55,216 bases of DNA, taken from the NCBI GenBank assembly GCA_000634735.1, contig JFLG01000082.1, positions 1-55,216 on the forward strand, given 5' to 3'. The position numbers and the translations under genes are program-made. Numbering within the stretch: the stretch's first letter is position 1; each line of letters opens with the position of its first letter. This DNA comes from Prochlorococcus sp. scB241_528N17 (GTDB lineage: Bacteria; Cyanobacteriota; Cyanobacteriia; PCC-6307; Cyanobiaceae). Positions 13,106-22,228 of this stretch are shown one piece after another. Under the pieces are notes generated by a model. That model saw only the letters and a program-made list of their open reading frames with translations. It ran no database searches and was not told where the DNA came from.

Positions 13106-13252
13106 TTATTTTGCCTTCTTTAAATATAGATTCTTTGTATTTGCCTCATCTGATGTAAATAACAAAATCAAGATAGTTCCAACTAGAAATGAAAAAATCA
13201 TTGTCAAACCAACAACTTCAACCATTTCACTAGGCAGATAATTTAGAAACAT
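13106..13252 (-). CDS. Small membrane protein
   Basis: 48 residues: MFLNYLPSEMVEVVGLTMIF then SFLVGTILILLFTSDEANTK and NLYLKKAK. One long membrane helix with a polar end. Likely conserved in the genus from its normal composition, but no family is known to me. Confidence 0.6.
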   Translation of the reverse strand: MFLNYLPSEMVEVVGLTMIFSFLVGTILILLFTSDEANTKNLYLKKAK

Positions 13253-13406
13253 TAATGAATAGATCTCTTATCTTAAACTTAGCAATTGTATTTTTTATGT
13301 AAAGTAAGTATTCCTCCTTAATTTCAAAAGAACTTTTCTGATACTTTTTAATCTTTATTTATTTTTACTTGCGGGATAAATCTAGTTCTAGCCGATAAAA
13401 ATTTTC

Positions 13407-13697
13407 TTACTTAGCTATTCCTATTTTCTTAAGCAATTTGAGGTAAGGCAAGGCCCAATTACCAAAGGTAAAAGAGATTTTCGTGTTTTTTGTAGTTGGT
13501 AATAATGTTTTAGAACGTGTAGAGGCTAATTTAGAAAATATCTTAATAGTCTCTGCTTCTAGATTATCCATATACAATTTTTTTTGAACACCTCTATCTT
13601 TCTTTTGGGGCAAATAATTTTCTATAAACCATAAAACTTGATCTAAATTTGATTTATTGGGTGAGGTTCTAATTTGTTTATTTTTCTTTTTTAACAT
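13407..13697 (-). CDS. Hypothetical protein
   Basis: 96 residues, basic: a K-rich start, SNLDQVLWFIENYLPQKKDRG, then VQKKLYMDNLEAETIKIFSK and a C-terminus with SFTFGNWALPYLKLLKKIG. Mostly helical and probably soluble. No motif is recognised. Confidence 0.5.
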   Translation of the reverse strand: MLKKKNKQIRTSPNKSNLDQVLWFIENYLPQKKDRGVQKKLYMDNLEAETIKIFSKLASTRSKTLLPTTKNTKISFTFGNWALPYLKLLKKIGIAK

Positions 13698-13890
13698 ATT
13701 TATTTAGCTCTTAATTACTGAATTAAATTTGCCATTTATATAATTTAAATCAATAGTAATACCATCAAAATGATGTTCTTTTTAAAAAACCGATAATCGA
13801 AAAAATAAATTAATGATTACTTTGTTTTTATAAAAATAAAAAAAGAGAGAGCTAAAACCCCCTCTTAATTGATCAGTTTCAAAAAAGAAT

Positions 13891-14061
13891 TTAATTTTTT
13901 GAGTCTTTCAATTTCATTTCTTTTTGTGTTTTCCTGATTCTTTCTTCAAAGACGGATCTTCTGTATGGAGTAACTTCTCCATTTTTAGTAGCCAAAAGTT
14001 GGGCTTCATATACCCTATTGGCTCTTTTGATTTTTTCTCTTATTTGTAAGAGGTTATTCAT
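13891..14061 (-). CDS. Small basic helical protein
   Basis: 56 residues, very basic: NNLLQIREKIKRANRVYEAQ, LLATKNGEVTPYRRSVFEER, IRKTQKEMKLKDSKN. Possibly nucleic-acid binding from charge alone. Downstream on the minus strand, GAGGGGGTTTTAGCTCTCTC with a T-run may be its terminator. Confidence 0.55.
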   Translation of the reverse strand: MNNLLQIREKIKRANRVYEAQLLATKNGEVTPYRRSVFEERIRKTQKEMKLKDSKN

Positions 14062-14250
14062 GGTCTTTTGCAGTTAATGAGAATCCCGTTCCCTACTCCC
14101 ATTTCATGCGTCCAGAGATATAAACTTGGATGAACGTTATTGAACATTAACATCTTTAAAAAAATTCCGCGAGAGTAATTTTTACTAAATTTTTCTCAAA
14201 AAAATAAATATTGAATAGATAGTATAAATAAGTTTTTAATATTTCCTAAA

Positions 14251-14526
14251 TTAGGATAAGAAAATTGTTTGCGACCCATCATTATTATCCTGAATCACTA
14301 TTTTTTTATTTGGGAAAATATTCGATAATATTCTTTTCAAATTTGAATTATCTGAAGGAATTATATTACTCATATTTTTTGAATTAATTTTCCAATTTTC
14401 ATCAACAAAGAGTTCTTTATCATCACCTTTTTCATTCTCCAGTGATGTCTTATTTAGAATTTTAAGTAACAGTTCCGAATCATATTCTTTAAATTCTTCA
14501 GGGCTATCTTTTAAATTTTCAATCAT
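14251..14526 (-). CDS. Hypothetical acidic protein
   Basis: 91 residues, hydrophilic: IENLKDSPEEFKEYDSELLL, KILNKTSLENEKGDDKELFV, then SNMSNIIPSD... and a final strand KKIVIQDNNDGSQTIFLS. No membrane segment or known family; about 190 bp of featureless DNA separates it from its neighbours. Confidence 0.5.
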   Translation of the reverse strand: MIENLKDSPEEFKEYDSELLLKILNKTSLENEKGDDKELFVDENWKINSKNMSNIIPSDNSNLKRILSNIFPNKKIVIQDNNDGSQTIFLS

Positions 14527-14750
14527 TATTTAGAAATCTAATGTTTCTAAATCTTGCATAATAAATTTGAAGAATACAAGGTATTAATTACCTAAAAATT
14601 TCTTTCAAAATAAAAATTCGTACGAAATTAAAATAATTTTCTTTAAAAAATTAAATTCCAAAATAGCCAAAGAATGATATTTAAAAAGATTAATTAATCA
14701 TTTACACCATTTATTTACTAGTTAGGTTGCAATAAAGGGATTCAGAAAAA

Positions 14751-14882
14751 ATGCCAAGAGTAATTAACAAAAAAATTAGACTTTTAAGATGGTTAAACTC
14801 AGGCATGATACTACCATTTATCATTATGGCTGCATCCTCATCAATCATTCTTTATGGTGTTTTATTTATCCTAATAAAATAG
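14751..14882 (+). CDS. Small membrane protein
   Basis: 43 residues: a basic head PRVINKKIRLLRWLNSG followed by two short or one long hydrophobic segment MILPFIIMAASSSIILYGVL and FILIK. The positive head should stay inside. Unrecognised. Confidence 0.55.
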   Translation: MPRVINKKIRLLRWLNSGMILPFIIMAASSSIILYGVLFILIK

Positions 14883-14891
14883 TTTTCTAAC

Positions 14892-15026
14892 TTAAGCAGC
14901 TAAGTTTTCCTCAGATTTAGACATAATTATTGCAGCTTTTTTTAATAAACTAACTACTTCTTTTCTTCCAACTGCATTATCAGCTTGACGCATTATTTCA
15001 GCATATTTTTTATTTATTTTTTTCAT
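14892..15026 (-). CDS. Small helical protein, paralogue of 22639
   Basis: 44 residues: MKKINKKYAEIMRQADNAVG, then RKEVVSLLKKAAIIMSKSEE and NLAA. The pattern KKYAxIxxQAxN..GRKExxSLxKxA is shared with the 45-residue gene at 22639, so this is a small family. All helical, hydrophilic; function unknown. Confidence 0.6.
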   Translation of the reverse strand: MKKINKKYAEIMRQADNAVGRKEVVSLLKKAAIIMSKSEENLAA

Positions 15027-15204
15027 AAATAGTTTTAATTTAATCTAAAATTACAGCACCTAAAGATGGTGTCAATCGTAAATAATTATTATATATTATT
15101 TCTTTGATTATTTTCACAATAAAATTTGCTCATTTATTATCCTTCAAGTTTTTTTATTGATGATGCCAAAAAATCATAAATATCAAAATTAATAATCCTT
15201 TAAA

Positions 15205-15420
15205 TTAAGCTATATTGAAGGATTTAAAAACATAAAATAAACCTCCGATTAGGATCAATATTGCAGCTCCATAAAAAAGAAAAGGGATAATTGGATATTT
15301 ATACAAAGTAGACCTTACTTTTTGTTGTATGGCTTTTTTATCAAGTTGAGGCAATTTTATATCTTCAGTTTTTTTTCTAGGCGGAATACCTAAATTTTTT
15401 CTTCTCTTTGCCTCTCCCAT
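15205..15420 (-). CDS. DUF2839-like membrane protein
   Basis: 71 residues from MGEAKRRKNLGIPPRKK; second DUF2839-like member in the window. A basic linker (KKAIQQKVRSTLYKYPI) precedes a membrane helix (IPFLFYGAAILILIGGLFYV). An upstream start at 15447 would overlap the previous gene and add a non-conserved piece, so the conserved Met is used. Begins 2 bp after the stop of the upstream gene, indicating an operon. Confidence 0.8.
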   Translation of the reverse strand: MGEAKRRKNLGIPPRKKTEDIKLPQLDKKAIQQKVRSTLYKYPIIPFLFYGAAILILIGGLFYVFKSFNIA

Positions 15421-15422
15421 AA

Positions 15423-15653
15423 TTAAAAATGAGGTATTCCCATACATTTTAAATAATTGTTATCAGCTAAATCTAAAATTTGATTCCATTCTTCATGAGA
15501 TGTTTCCAAATTATTTGTAAAATCTTTTTCAAATTTAAGGATACATCTTTTTTCTATATTTTCTTGAGAATTATAATTTCTTAAAAAAGAAACACTCAAA
15601 TACGTTAATGATGAAAAAACTGCAATTATTTTAGCAATCCTAAAATTATTCAT
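15423..15653 (-). CDS. Secreted or membrane-anchored hypothetical protein
   Basis: 76 residues: FRIAKIIAVFSSLTYLSVSF at the N-terminus is a signal anchor; the rest (RCILKFEKDFTNNLETSHEE, WNQILDLADNNYLKCMGIPHF) has two Cys that could form a disulphide outside the cytoplasm. Cotranscribed with the DUF2839-like gene that follows. No known family. Confidence 0.55.
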   Translation of the reverse strand: MNNFRIAKIIAVFSSLTYLSVSFLRNYNSQENIEKRCILKFEKDFTNNLETSHEEWNQILDLADNNYLKCMGIPHF

Positions 15654-15735
15654 ATCTTTGATAATATTGCCTTATAAATAAATAAGGTACTTGTTGGTTT
15701 TATAATTAATTTAAACTATTAAAAACAATTATCAA

Positions 15736-15933
15736 ATGATTTATTCGGTAAATTTTAGCCATTTGCCTATTCAGGATTTGGTTGTTTCAGGGTTAATAAT
15801 CTTTATAATGTCGACGATTATTGCCAATATTTATGACCCATTATTAGGAATAAGTTATGCATTTGGGAATATACTTACTCTTACTTTTTTGAGCTGGTTA
15901 TACAAAGAAACTTGGAGTGATCCAAGGAAATAA
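15736..15933 (+). CDS. Small two-helix membrane protein
   Basis: 65 residues: LVVSGLIIFIMSTIIANIYD is helix one; LGISYAFGNILTLTFLSWLY is helix two; the end is polar (KETWSDPRK). Unrecognised, but length and composition look like a genuine membrane gene. Confidence 0.6.
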   Translation: MIYSVNFSHLPIQDLVVSGLIIFIMSTIIANIYDPLLGISYAFGNILTLTFLSWLYKETWSDPRK

Positions 15934-15962
15934 ATCTAATTAAGACAAAAGATAAATTAAAA

Positions 15963-16076
15963 CTACTTCTGTATTTTTAATTTTGAAGAATACTTTAAAT
16001 TAACAATGTAAGTTGCAACGAGAGAAAGTATCAAAAAAAATAATAAGCTTTCCAAAGTGGATTGGGGCATAACCAT
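15963..16076 (-). CDS. Small membrane protein
   Basis: 37 residues: VMPQSTLESLLFFLILSLVA, then TYIVNLKYSSKLKIQK. One membrane helix with a basic tail. The second Met (MPQ) at 16070 is another possible start. No known family. Confidence 0.55.
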   Translation of the reverse strand: MVMPQSTLESLLFFLILSLVATYIVNLKYSSKLKIQK

Positions 16077-16205
16077 GAGTAGTAGCAAAAATGATATATC
16101 TTTAGAGAAACGAATTCTGAAAAAAAATCAACCCTTTCATTATTTTTTATACTCAAACTTATAAATTTAATTTCTCTTATAAAAACTTAGAGATTTAGGT
16201 TGATA

Positions 16206-16562
16206 TTAATTTGAAAAATATTTTTCTGCCCTCCTAATGGCTTTTATTGCTCCTTTATAATCAAGATTTTTTAATCTTTCCTTACTTTTTTGTTCCAACA
16301 TTTTTACTATCTCATTTCTCTTTATTTCATCAATTTTCAGCTTATGATCGAATATAAGATCAAATTTTGAAGAATATAAACTAGATAATTCTTCTCTATA
16401 TTTTTCAATAATTTTTTCATCACAAGATTTGGATTTCAATATTTCATTAGCCTTCATTTTGTCATCTATTGCCCCTTTAAAATTTCCTAGTTTAAATTTC
16501 TTTTCACTTGATCTCGTTAGCTTAATAATATCTCCCAATATCAATTCATTAGAATCTTTCAT
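16206..16562 (-). CDS. TPR-like helical hypothetical protein
   Basis: 118 residues, all helical. Two copies of a short helix pair ending in a family-like 'L-G-N-F-K-G-A-I-D-D' and 'L-D-Y-K-G-A-I-K-A' (about 27-37 and 97-107) resemble TPR second helices, which bind peptide partners. The centre is a lysine-rich coiled helix. Function unknown; the degenerate TPR call is inference. Confidence 0.5.
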   Translation of the reverse strand: MKDSNELILGDIIKLTRSSEKKFKLGNFKGAIDDKMKANEILKSKSCDEKIIEKYREELSSLYSSKFDLIFDHKLKIDEIKRNEIVKMLEQKSKERLKNLDYKGAIKAIRRAEKYFSN

Positions 16563-16631
16563 TTATTTATCTGACACTAGGTTAATGCTATCAGAATAAA
16601 GAAAAGACAACTTTTTTAATACTAAATACAA

Positions 16632-16931
16632 TTAACCAATAACAAGTCCTTTTTTAAGAAGTAAATCAAAAACCTCCACACTTTTTGTTTTCCCAAATTT
16701 GGGGGGCTTGTGTAAATCTAATATTTCAGCAAGGCACATAATCCAATAAGTATCTTTTTTTAAATTTAGACCTTCGCAAATATGGGTTGGGGCCGATTTA
16801 AAACAGCCAAAATCTTTTGATATATTAATGTTCATGATTTGAGTTTCAAGTTCCAGACTTAAAAGTTCTATTTCTTGCTCAGAAAGGGATGTCCCAAATG
16901 AATATGATTCAATTAAAAGTTGATAATTCAT
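16632..16931 (-). CDS. Hypothetical protein, paralogue of 22889
   Basis: From the Met at 16931 this has 99 residues: YQLLIESYSFGTSLSEQEIE..., a Cys in FGCF, HICEGLNLKKDTYWIMCLAE and LDLHKPPKFGKTKSVEVFD. It aligns with the protein at 22889 (NICKKLGLDEKSCWQLCCAA...). The first Met at 16958 would overlap the upstream gene and has no counterpart there. Function unknown. Confidence 0.55.
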   Translation of the reverse strand: MNYQLLIESYSFGTSLSEQEIELLSLELETQIMNINISKDFGCFKSAPTHICEGLNLKKDTYWIMCLAEILDLHKPPKFGKTKSVEVFDLLLKKGLVIG

Positions 16932-16945
16932 AAAAAATTTATTTT

Positions 16946-17227
16946 TCAAGAAATCCATCGAGTTATTTTTGTACCAGCATATATATGCCCTGAAGCTTCA
17001 ACAATAGGTTTTGTTTCAGGGTTCATAAAAATATCGTATAGAACATTTTTTGGTCCTTGAAAAATTACAGTCGCCCGTTGAGGATCATCTAATGATTTAC
17101 CAATATAAAAAGTTTTAACTCCCATTTCTTTAAACATCGACTGCTGTTCCTCAGCATTCATATGAGATTCATATTGTTCAAAAGTATTACTTAGTTGAAA
17201 ATCTAAAATAGTCGTTTCAATAGTCAT
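16946..17227 (-). CDS. DUF3764-like protein
   Basis: 93 residues from the Met of MTIETTILDFQLSNTFEQYE. Family-like features: SHMNAEEQQSMFKEMGVKTF, YIGKSLDDPQRATVIFQGP and a final GHIYAGTKITRWIS. Small alpha/beta fold common in marine picocyanobacteria. An upstream start at 17269 adds a lysine-rich stretch unlikely to belong. The next gene overlaps its stop or follows it. Function unknown. Confidence 0.6.
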   Translation of the reverse strand: MTIETTILDFQLSNTFEQYESHMNAEEQQSMFKEMGVKTFYIGKSLDDPQRATVIFQGPKNVLYDIFMNPETKPIVEASGHIYAGTKITRWIS

Positions 17228-17365
17228 AGCAATAATGAGATGTTTTTTAGATTTTAAATCTTTTTGCAAAAAAATAATTGAATAAAGATTAGTTTTTATT
17301 AAGCAATGTATTAACTAATTTTTATTTATGGGTTATAAATCAACTATAAAAAACAGATTTTAATT

Positions 17366-18709
17366 TTGGACTCAAAAATTTCTCCAAGAGAACAATGGAC
17401 TAGTAAGTTGGGATTCATTCTTGCAGCTGCTGGTAGCGCAGTAGGTCTTGGTAACCTATGGGGTTTCGCCTACAGAGCCTCTCAAGGTGGAGGTGCTTCT
17501 TTTGTACTTTTATATATACTAATCGTTATAATTGTCTGCCTTCCGGTATTTGTTGCTGAGATGGCTTTAGGAAGAAACGCCACTGCAAGCACATTGCTTG
17601 CACCAGTAAAGTTAGCTGGAAAAAATTGGTATCCATTAGGGATTCTTTTCTTTATAGCTCCCTTGGGAATAGCATCATATTATTCAGTCATAATGGGGTG
17701 GACCGCAGATACCTTGTTCCATTCATTATTTTTTGGATTACCAAAAAATTTAAGTGAAGCAGAAGCTTTCTTTGGCTCAATTAGCAGTGGTAGCAGTGTT
17801 TTATTGGGCCACCTATTAAGTCTTGTTCTTACAGCCATAATAGTTTCATCAGGGATAAAAAAAGGAATCGAAAAGGTGACGCGATTCTTTATGCCTATAC
17901 TTTTTATCATTCTTCTATCGCTAGCAATATGGGCCACTTCACTTTCAGGCGTATGGGAAGGATACAAAACATTTTTGTTTAAGTTTGACTTTGATGAATT
18001 AAGGAACCCTCAAACAATAAGAAATGCTTTTACACAAGCTTTCTTTTCTTTAAGTTTAGGAATTGGAGTTATGGTGACTTATGCTTCCTATTTAAATAAG
18101 AAGAGTAATCTTCCAAAACTAAGTGTTGGAGTTGCTTCATTAGATACTTTGGTGGGTCTTATGGCAGGACTTATTACTTTTCCTATTGTTTTAACATTTG
18201 GTTTAAGTGATGCTATTTCTGAATCAACAGTTGGTGCATTATTTATATCAATTCCTACGGGTCTTGGTTCATATGGAGCGGTTGGAAGAATTGTAGCTGT
18301 TGCATTTTTTGCACTAGCTTATATTGCAGCAATAACTTCCTCTGTTTCATTATTGGAAGTTCCAGTTTCCTCTTTAATGGATAAATTTGGTTTTAAAAGA
18401 GAAAAATCTGTTTGGCTGATAACTCTTTTCCTATTTTTAGCAGGCATTCCTTCTGCATTGAACTTAAACATTCTTGGAACTATTGATTCGATTTTTGGAG
18501 GTGTATTACTTATCTTTGGTGGATTCTTGGTTACTTTCTTTATGGGATGGGTAGTACCTGGAAAGTTTAATGAAGAACTTAGTGATTCAAAAGTAGGCAT
18601 CAAAACGACACGTTATTTGAAATTTATGACAAGGTGGGTTGCGCCCCCAATTATTGGTTTTGGACTATTTATTAGTGTGTTCGATTTGCTCAAAGGCTGG
18701 GTAAATTAA
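17366..18709 (+). CDS. Sodium-dependent transporter, NSS (SNF) family
   Basis: 447 residues. The N-terminal signature REQWTSKLGFILAAAGSAVGLGNLW (split over helix 1, where the sodium site lies) and GFAYRASQGGGASFVLLYI are diagnostic of neurotransmitter:sodium symporters like LeuT. About eleven to twelve hydrophobic helices follow; FFSLSLGIGVMVTYASYL is the helix 6 substrate region. It imports an amino acid or related small solute using sodium. TTG at 17366 is the start used; no ATG fits. Substrate unknown. Common in marine cyanobacteria. Confidence 0.92.
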   Translation: MDSKISPREQWTSKLGFILAAAGSAVGLGNLWGFAYRASQGGGASFVLLYILIVIIVCLPVFVAEMALGRNATASTLLAPVKLAGKNWYPLGILFFIAPLGIASYYSVIMGWTADTLFHSLFFGLPKNLSEAEAFFGSISSGSSVLLGHLLSLVLTAIIVSSGIKKGIEKVTRFFMPILFIILLSLAIWATSLSGVWEGYKTFLFKFDFDELRNPQTIRNAFTQAFFSLSLGIGVMVTYASYLNKKSNLPKLSVGVASLDTLVGLMAGLITFPIVLTFGLSDAISESTVGALFISIPTGLGSYGAVGRIVAVAFFALAYIAAITSSVSLLEVPVSSLMDKFGFKREKSVWLITLFLFLAGIPSALNLNILGTIDSIFGGVLLIFGGFLVTFFMGWVVPGKFNEELSDSKVGIKTTRYLKFMTRWVAPPIIGFGLFISVFDLLKGWVN

Positions 18710-19109
18710 AAATATATTAAAAATAATAATGTATAAAATTGAATTAATTTACTGCGATATAGTGCAAAAATAAGGGGGTAGGCACAAAGCTTTAAGCTAT
18801 TAAATTTCTTGTATGTTTTTTGAGAATTTTGAGCAAAATAAAAAAAATTAATCAAAAAAACAAGTATTACCAATGACTTCTATTAAAGGCTAAATATTAT
18901 GAAAATTTCCTTTTGAAATTTTTCAGAGGCAAAAAGTTTTTTCAAGACAATAAATATACTGCAGAACTTTTTTTAATGAAGTATTAAATTTTAACTTCTA
19001 TTTAATCTCAAACGTGTCGGCAAAAACCATCCCTAATAGAATCTATATAAAATACATTTAGATGTTTAATTTAAAGAAATTTGAACGCCTACAAGAATAG
19101 ATAACAAAT
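18710..19109. other. 400-bp intergenic region
   Basis: Between the transporter and SelO genes. It is AT-rich (many A- and T-runs) and has a short GAAAATTTCC...GAAATTTTTC palindromic stretch near 18900 but no reading frame, tRNA or clear terminator I can support. A CACAAAGCTTTAAGC segment at about 18783 is unremarkable. Confidence 0.4.
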
Positions 19110-20816
19110 TTGATGTCAACAAAATCTGATTCACTAAAGGGAAAGCTTACAGAAAATTTTTCTGAATTTTCTCAACTATCTGACTATTCTTTTATAAATT
19201 CTCTTAAAGCAGATCCTCAATCAACAAAAGATGGAAATGATCATAAGCCGCGTTCAGTATATTCAGGTCATTACGTACCAGTTGTTCCAACCGCTATTCC
19301 AGAACCAGAATATATTTCCCATAGCAACAAACTTTTTAAAGAACTAAATCTAAGCTCAGATCTTACTAAAGACCAAAATTTTTGTCGTTTTTTCTCAGGG
19401 GATATTTCTGTTGCTAATTATCCAATGAGTCCTGTTGGTTGGGCAACAGGTTATGCATTATCAATTTACGGGACTGAATATACCCAACAATGTCCTTTTG
19501 GAACTGGCAATGGTTATGGCGATGGTAGAGCAATTTCTGTTTTTGAAGGTTTATTCAATGGGAAAAGAATGGAAATGCAACTTAAAGGAGGAGGTCCAAC
19601 TCCCTATTGTCGAGGAGCAGATGGTAGAGCTGTCCTAAGATCTAGCGTTCGAGAATTTCTCGCACAGGAATTAATGGATGCCTTGGGAGTCCCTACCTCA
19701 AGATCTTTAACACTTTATGTCTCACGTTCAGAAATAGTTAGAAGACCATGGTATTCCAAAGGGTCCAGGTATTTTGAGCCTGACATCATGATTGATAATT
19801 TAGCGGCAATTACTACGAGAGTCGCTCCATCTTTTTTACGTGTAGGCCAGATTGAACTTTTTGCAAGACGAGTTCGCAATAATGCGCATGATGAGGCACT
19901 CAATGAACTAAAGATGATAGTTCAACATCTTATTGATAGAAATTATAAAGATGAAATTGAATATGAGATTAAAATTGAAAGTAAGATAATAAAACTGGCT
20001 TCTTTATACAGATCAAGAATTATATCACTAATAGCCAACTGGATGCGAGTTGGTTATTGCCAGGGTAACTTCAATAGTGATAATTGTGCTGCTGGTGGTT
20101 ATACCTTGGATTATGGCCCCTTTGGATTCTGTGAATTATTTGATCCAAGATTTCAACCATGGACAGGTGGAGGTGAACATTTCTCATTTTTCAACCAACC
20201 TTCTGCTGCGGCAATCAACTTTAAAACATTCTGTTCCTCTCTTAGTCCGTTACTTTCAGAAAACAAACAAGATCAAGAAAAGTTAGATCAAATCGAAAAG
20301 GATTTTTCAGAATTGATGAACAAAGAGTTGAAGAAAATGTGGGCAAACAAGCTTGGTTTAGAACATTACAACGAAAGTCTAATAAATGAATTTTTTAATC
20401 TCATGGTCATTTCAAAAGCAGACTATACAATTTTGTTCCGCAAACTCTCTGAAATACCTGATAACTTAGATTCTTTAAAAGACAGTTTCTATTTTCCAAT
20501 TAATGATGAGCTCAATAATAAATGGGAAGTATGGCTTAAAAACTGGCAATCAATCTTGAAGAAAGAGGGAAATATTAAAGCAAAATCAGCATCAATGAAA
20601 TCCCTTAATCCAGTCTATACTTGGCGCGAATGGATGGTCGTTCCAGCATATGAAGAAGCTGAAAAAGGAAATTACAAAAAAATCAAAGAATTACAGGATG
20701 TCTTTAGCAATCCATATATAGAACAACCCTCAGCAATAGATCAAAAATATAATCAACTAAAGCCAAGCCAGTTTTTTAACTATGGAGGAGTATCTCACTA
20801 CAGCTGTTCATCATAA
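19110..20816 (+). CDS. selO: SelO/YdiU-family protein adenylyltransferase
   Basis: 568 residues, slightly longer than E. coli YdiU. Recognisable SelO landmarks: the N-terminal SVYSGHYVPVVPTAIPEP, GDGRAISVFEG, the nucleotide site QLKGGGPTPYCRGADGRAVL, SSVREFLAQELMDALGVPTS, and the catalytic stretch VGYCQGNFNSDN with LDYGPFGFCELFD. The family is a pseudokinase that transfers AMP to protein Ser/Thr/Tyr and responds to oxidative stress. The C-terminal Cys (HYSCSS) resembles the redox-active end of SelO. Soluble cytoplasmic. MM start at 19110; a second ATG is 3 bp later. Confidence 0.9.
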   Translation: MMSTKSDSLKGKLTENFSEFSQLSDYSFINSLKADPQSTKDGNDHKPRSVYSGHYVPVVPTAIPEPEYISHSNKLFKELNLSSDLTKDQNFCRFFSGDISVANYPMSPVGWATGYALSIYGTEYTQQCPFGTGNGYGDGRAISVFEGLFNGKRMEMQLKGGGPTPYCRGADGRAVLRSSVREFLAQELMDALGVPTSRSLTLYVSRSEIVRRPWYSKGSRYFEPDIMIDNLAAITTRVAPSFLRVGQIELFARRVRNNAHDEALNELKMIVQHLIDRNYKDEIEYEIKIESKIIKLASLYRSRIISLIANWMRVGYCQGNFNSDNCAAGGYTLDYGPFGFCELFDPRFQPWTGGGEHFSFFNQPSAAAINFKTFCSSLSPLLSENKQDQEKLDQIEKDFSELMNKELKKMWANKLGLEHYNESLINEFFNLMVISKADYTILFRKLSEIPDNLDSLKDSFYFPINDELNNKWEVWLKNWQSILKKEGNIKAKSASMKSLNPVYTWREWMVVPAYEEAEKGNYKKIKELQDVFSNPYIEQPSAIDQKYNQLKPSQFFNYGGVSHYSCSS

Positions 20817-20858
20817 AAGTTGAATCCTCATACTGATAGAACAACTTTGAGAAAAATC

Positions 20859-21281
20859 TTATTTATTTATGGCCGTAGGCATTCCAACTACTGATACAAC
20901 TCCCACATGAAGTATGGCCGGCTTCTTTCCAACATTTTTCACATAGTGGGGGGCCCCATTATTACTCTCTATAAATGCATCACCCGCTTTAAAGAAATTA
21001 ATTTTTTCACCCCTCACATGCTTTAATCTTCCTCTAGTAACATGAATCAACATTGGGGAAGGATGAGTATGAATTGGAGTTTTCAAGCCAACTGGAATTT
21101 TTACTTTTAAGAGTCTTAATTCAGGCTTACCCTCGAGATAATTAAAATTTTTACCACTTAGTCCTTTTGAACTTTGAATAATAGGTATAACTTCAATCTT
21201 TTCTTCAGCAAGAGAAGGTTGTGGTAAAGCTAAAGTTCCAATAAAAAGGAAGCAAAATGGAATAAATTTTTTTAATTTCAT
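20859..21281 (-). CDS. Secreted cupin-domain protein
   Basis: From ATG 21281: 140 residues. A signal peptide (KFIPFCFLFIGTLALPQPSL) ends near AEE. The cupin core shows IPVGLKTPIHTHPSPMLIHV (first motif, H-x-H), RGRLKHVRGEKINFFKAGDA and GAPHYVKNVGKKPAIL (second motif). It probably binds a metal in the periplasm; the ligand or reaction is unknown. GTG at 21299 would lengthen it by six residues. Confidence 0.8.
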   Translation of the reverse strand: MKLKKFIPFCFLFIGTLALPQPSLAEEKIEVIPIIQSSKGLSGKNFNYLEGKPELRLLKVKIPVGLKTPIHTHPSPMLIHVTRGRLKHVRGEKINFFKAGDAFIESNNGAPHYVKNVGKKPAILHVGVVSVVGMPTAINK

Positions 21282-21334
21282 TAGATATTTGAGTTTCACT
21301 AATAATAGGTAGTTTGCAAAAATAATAAACTAAT

Positions 21335-21496
21335 TTATTTTTTGTATAACTTTTCTAATTGCTTAATTTCCTCTCTTAAATCCTTACCTCTATTATTTAA
21401 TTTATTATTCTTAATAACTATTGGGATAATCCACCAGGCTTGAAGACCTAAAAAGATAAATACTAGGATCAATAATTCAAAAGTACCCGGCTGCAT
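21335..21496 (-). CDS. Small membrane protein with coiled tail
   Basis: 53 residues: QPGTFELLILVFIFLGLQAW followed by WIIPIVIKNNKLNNRG and KDLREEIKQLEKLYKK. Membrane helix first, then a charged coiled-coil-like helix. Unrecognised. Confidence 0.6.
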   Translation of the reverse strand: MQPGTFELLILVFIFLGLQAWWIIPIVIKNNKLNNRGKDLREEIKQLEKLYKK

Positions 21497-21569
21497 TTGA
21501 AAAATAATCCTTCTTAGTTAATAATATTATTCTAAAAGTTATTTAACATTCATGAGATATTCAAAATTT

Positions 21570-21752
21570 CTAGGCTGCCTCTAATTCAATGTTAAGTTCA
21601 ATTCCCTTTGAAATGATTGCTTCTTTAAATTCAATAAGTTTGGAAATTATTCTTTGCTTCTCAGGATCAGTTTTATGGATATCATCTACAACTTCCTGCA
21701 TTGCAAGTGTTACTTTTTGTAGTTTGATTTCTAAATCTTCCCTGTAATTCAT
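21570..21752 (-). CDS. Small helical hypothetical protein
   Basis: 60 residues, hydrophilic helix: NYREDLEIKLQKVTLAMQEV, VDDIHKTDPEKQRIISKLIE, FKEAIISKGIELNIELEAA. Resembles a short coiled-coil protein. No named family. Confidence 0.55.
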   Translation of the reverse strand: MNYREDLEIKLQKVTLAMQEVVDDIHKTDPEKQRIISKLIEFKEAIISKGIELNIELEAA

Positions 21753-21826
21753 ATGCTTAAAGAAATTATCTTATTTATTAAAAAACAAAATAATTATTAG
21801 TAAATAAGTACTTAACCTTAAAAAGA

Positions 21827-21853
21827 TTGACAGCAAAACAAGGAGGATATAAT
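21827..21853 (+). promoter_or_regulatory. Sigma-70-type promoter for 21902
   Basis: TTGACA at 21827-21832 and TATAAT at 21848-21853, 15 bp apart, about 48 bp before the start of the DUF1651-like gene. A near-consensus pair is unusual in this AT-rich genome. Confidence 0.6.
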
Positions 21854-21901
21854 TTATAGTACAAACGTATCAATAATTAACCGGTCGATTAAAGGTAAAG
21901 T

Positions 21902-22171
21902 ATGGATCCTAAGTACTCATTTGGTTGTAGCACTAGCAAACCTAACGGATGCCTACTAAATCCCGAAGGCAGCAGAATTATCTTTTTCGAAGAATGCAAA
22001 AATTCTCCTAAACCTAATTTAAAAATTCATACTCATCTTTTCTACACAAATCACCTTGGAGAACCTGGAGGGTACAAATCCTCTGAAAAACTCAACATAA
22101 ATTCAGCCTGGGAAAAGTGGCACGAACTGCACCAAAAAGGGTGGACAGAAGTATCTCATAATTACGGATAA
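21902..22171 (+). CDS. DUF1651-like protein, long N-terminus
   Basis: 89 residues: DPKYSFGCSTSKPNGCLLNP, EGSRIIFFEECKNSPKPN, LKIHTHLFYTNHLGEPGGYK and the C-terminus AWEKWHELHQKGWTEVSHNYG. The W-x-x-x-x-x-G-W end links it to 6810 and 9575; the N-terminus has three Cys instead. Function unknown. Strong promoter upstream. Confidence 0.65.
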   Translation: MDPKYSFGCSTSKPNGCLLNPEGSRIIFFEECKNSPKPNLKIHTHLFYTNHLGEPGGYKSSEKLNINSAWEKWHELHQKGWTEVSHNYG

Positions 22172-22228
22172 ATGATCCCGTCAAGAAAAAGCCTTTATGT
22201 TTTTATGAGCTTAAGAGTTTCCTAAAAT

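Noticed and set aside
17680..17967. Antisense reading frame within the NSS transporter
   Set aside because: Shadow of a strongly conserved coding sequence on the other strand.
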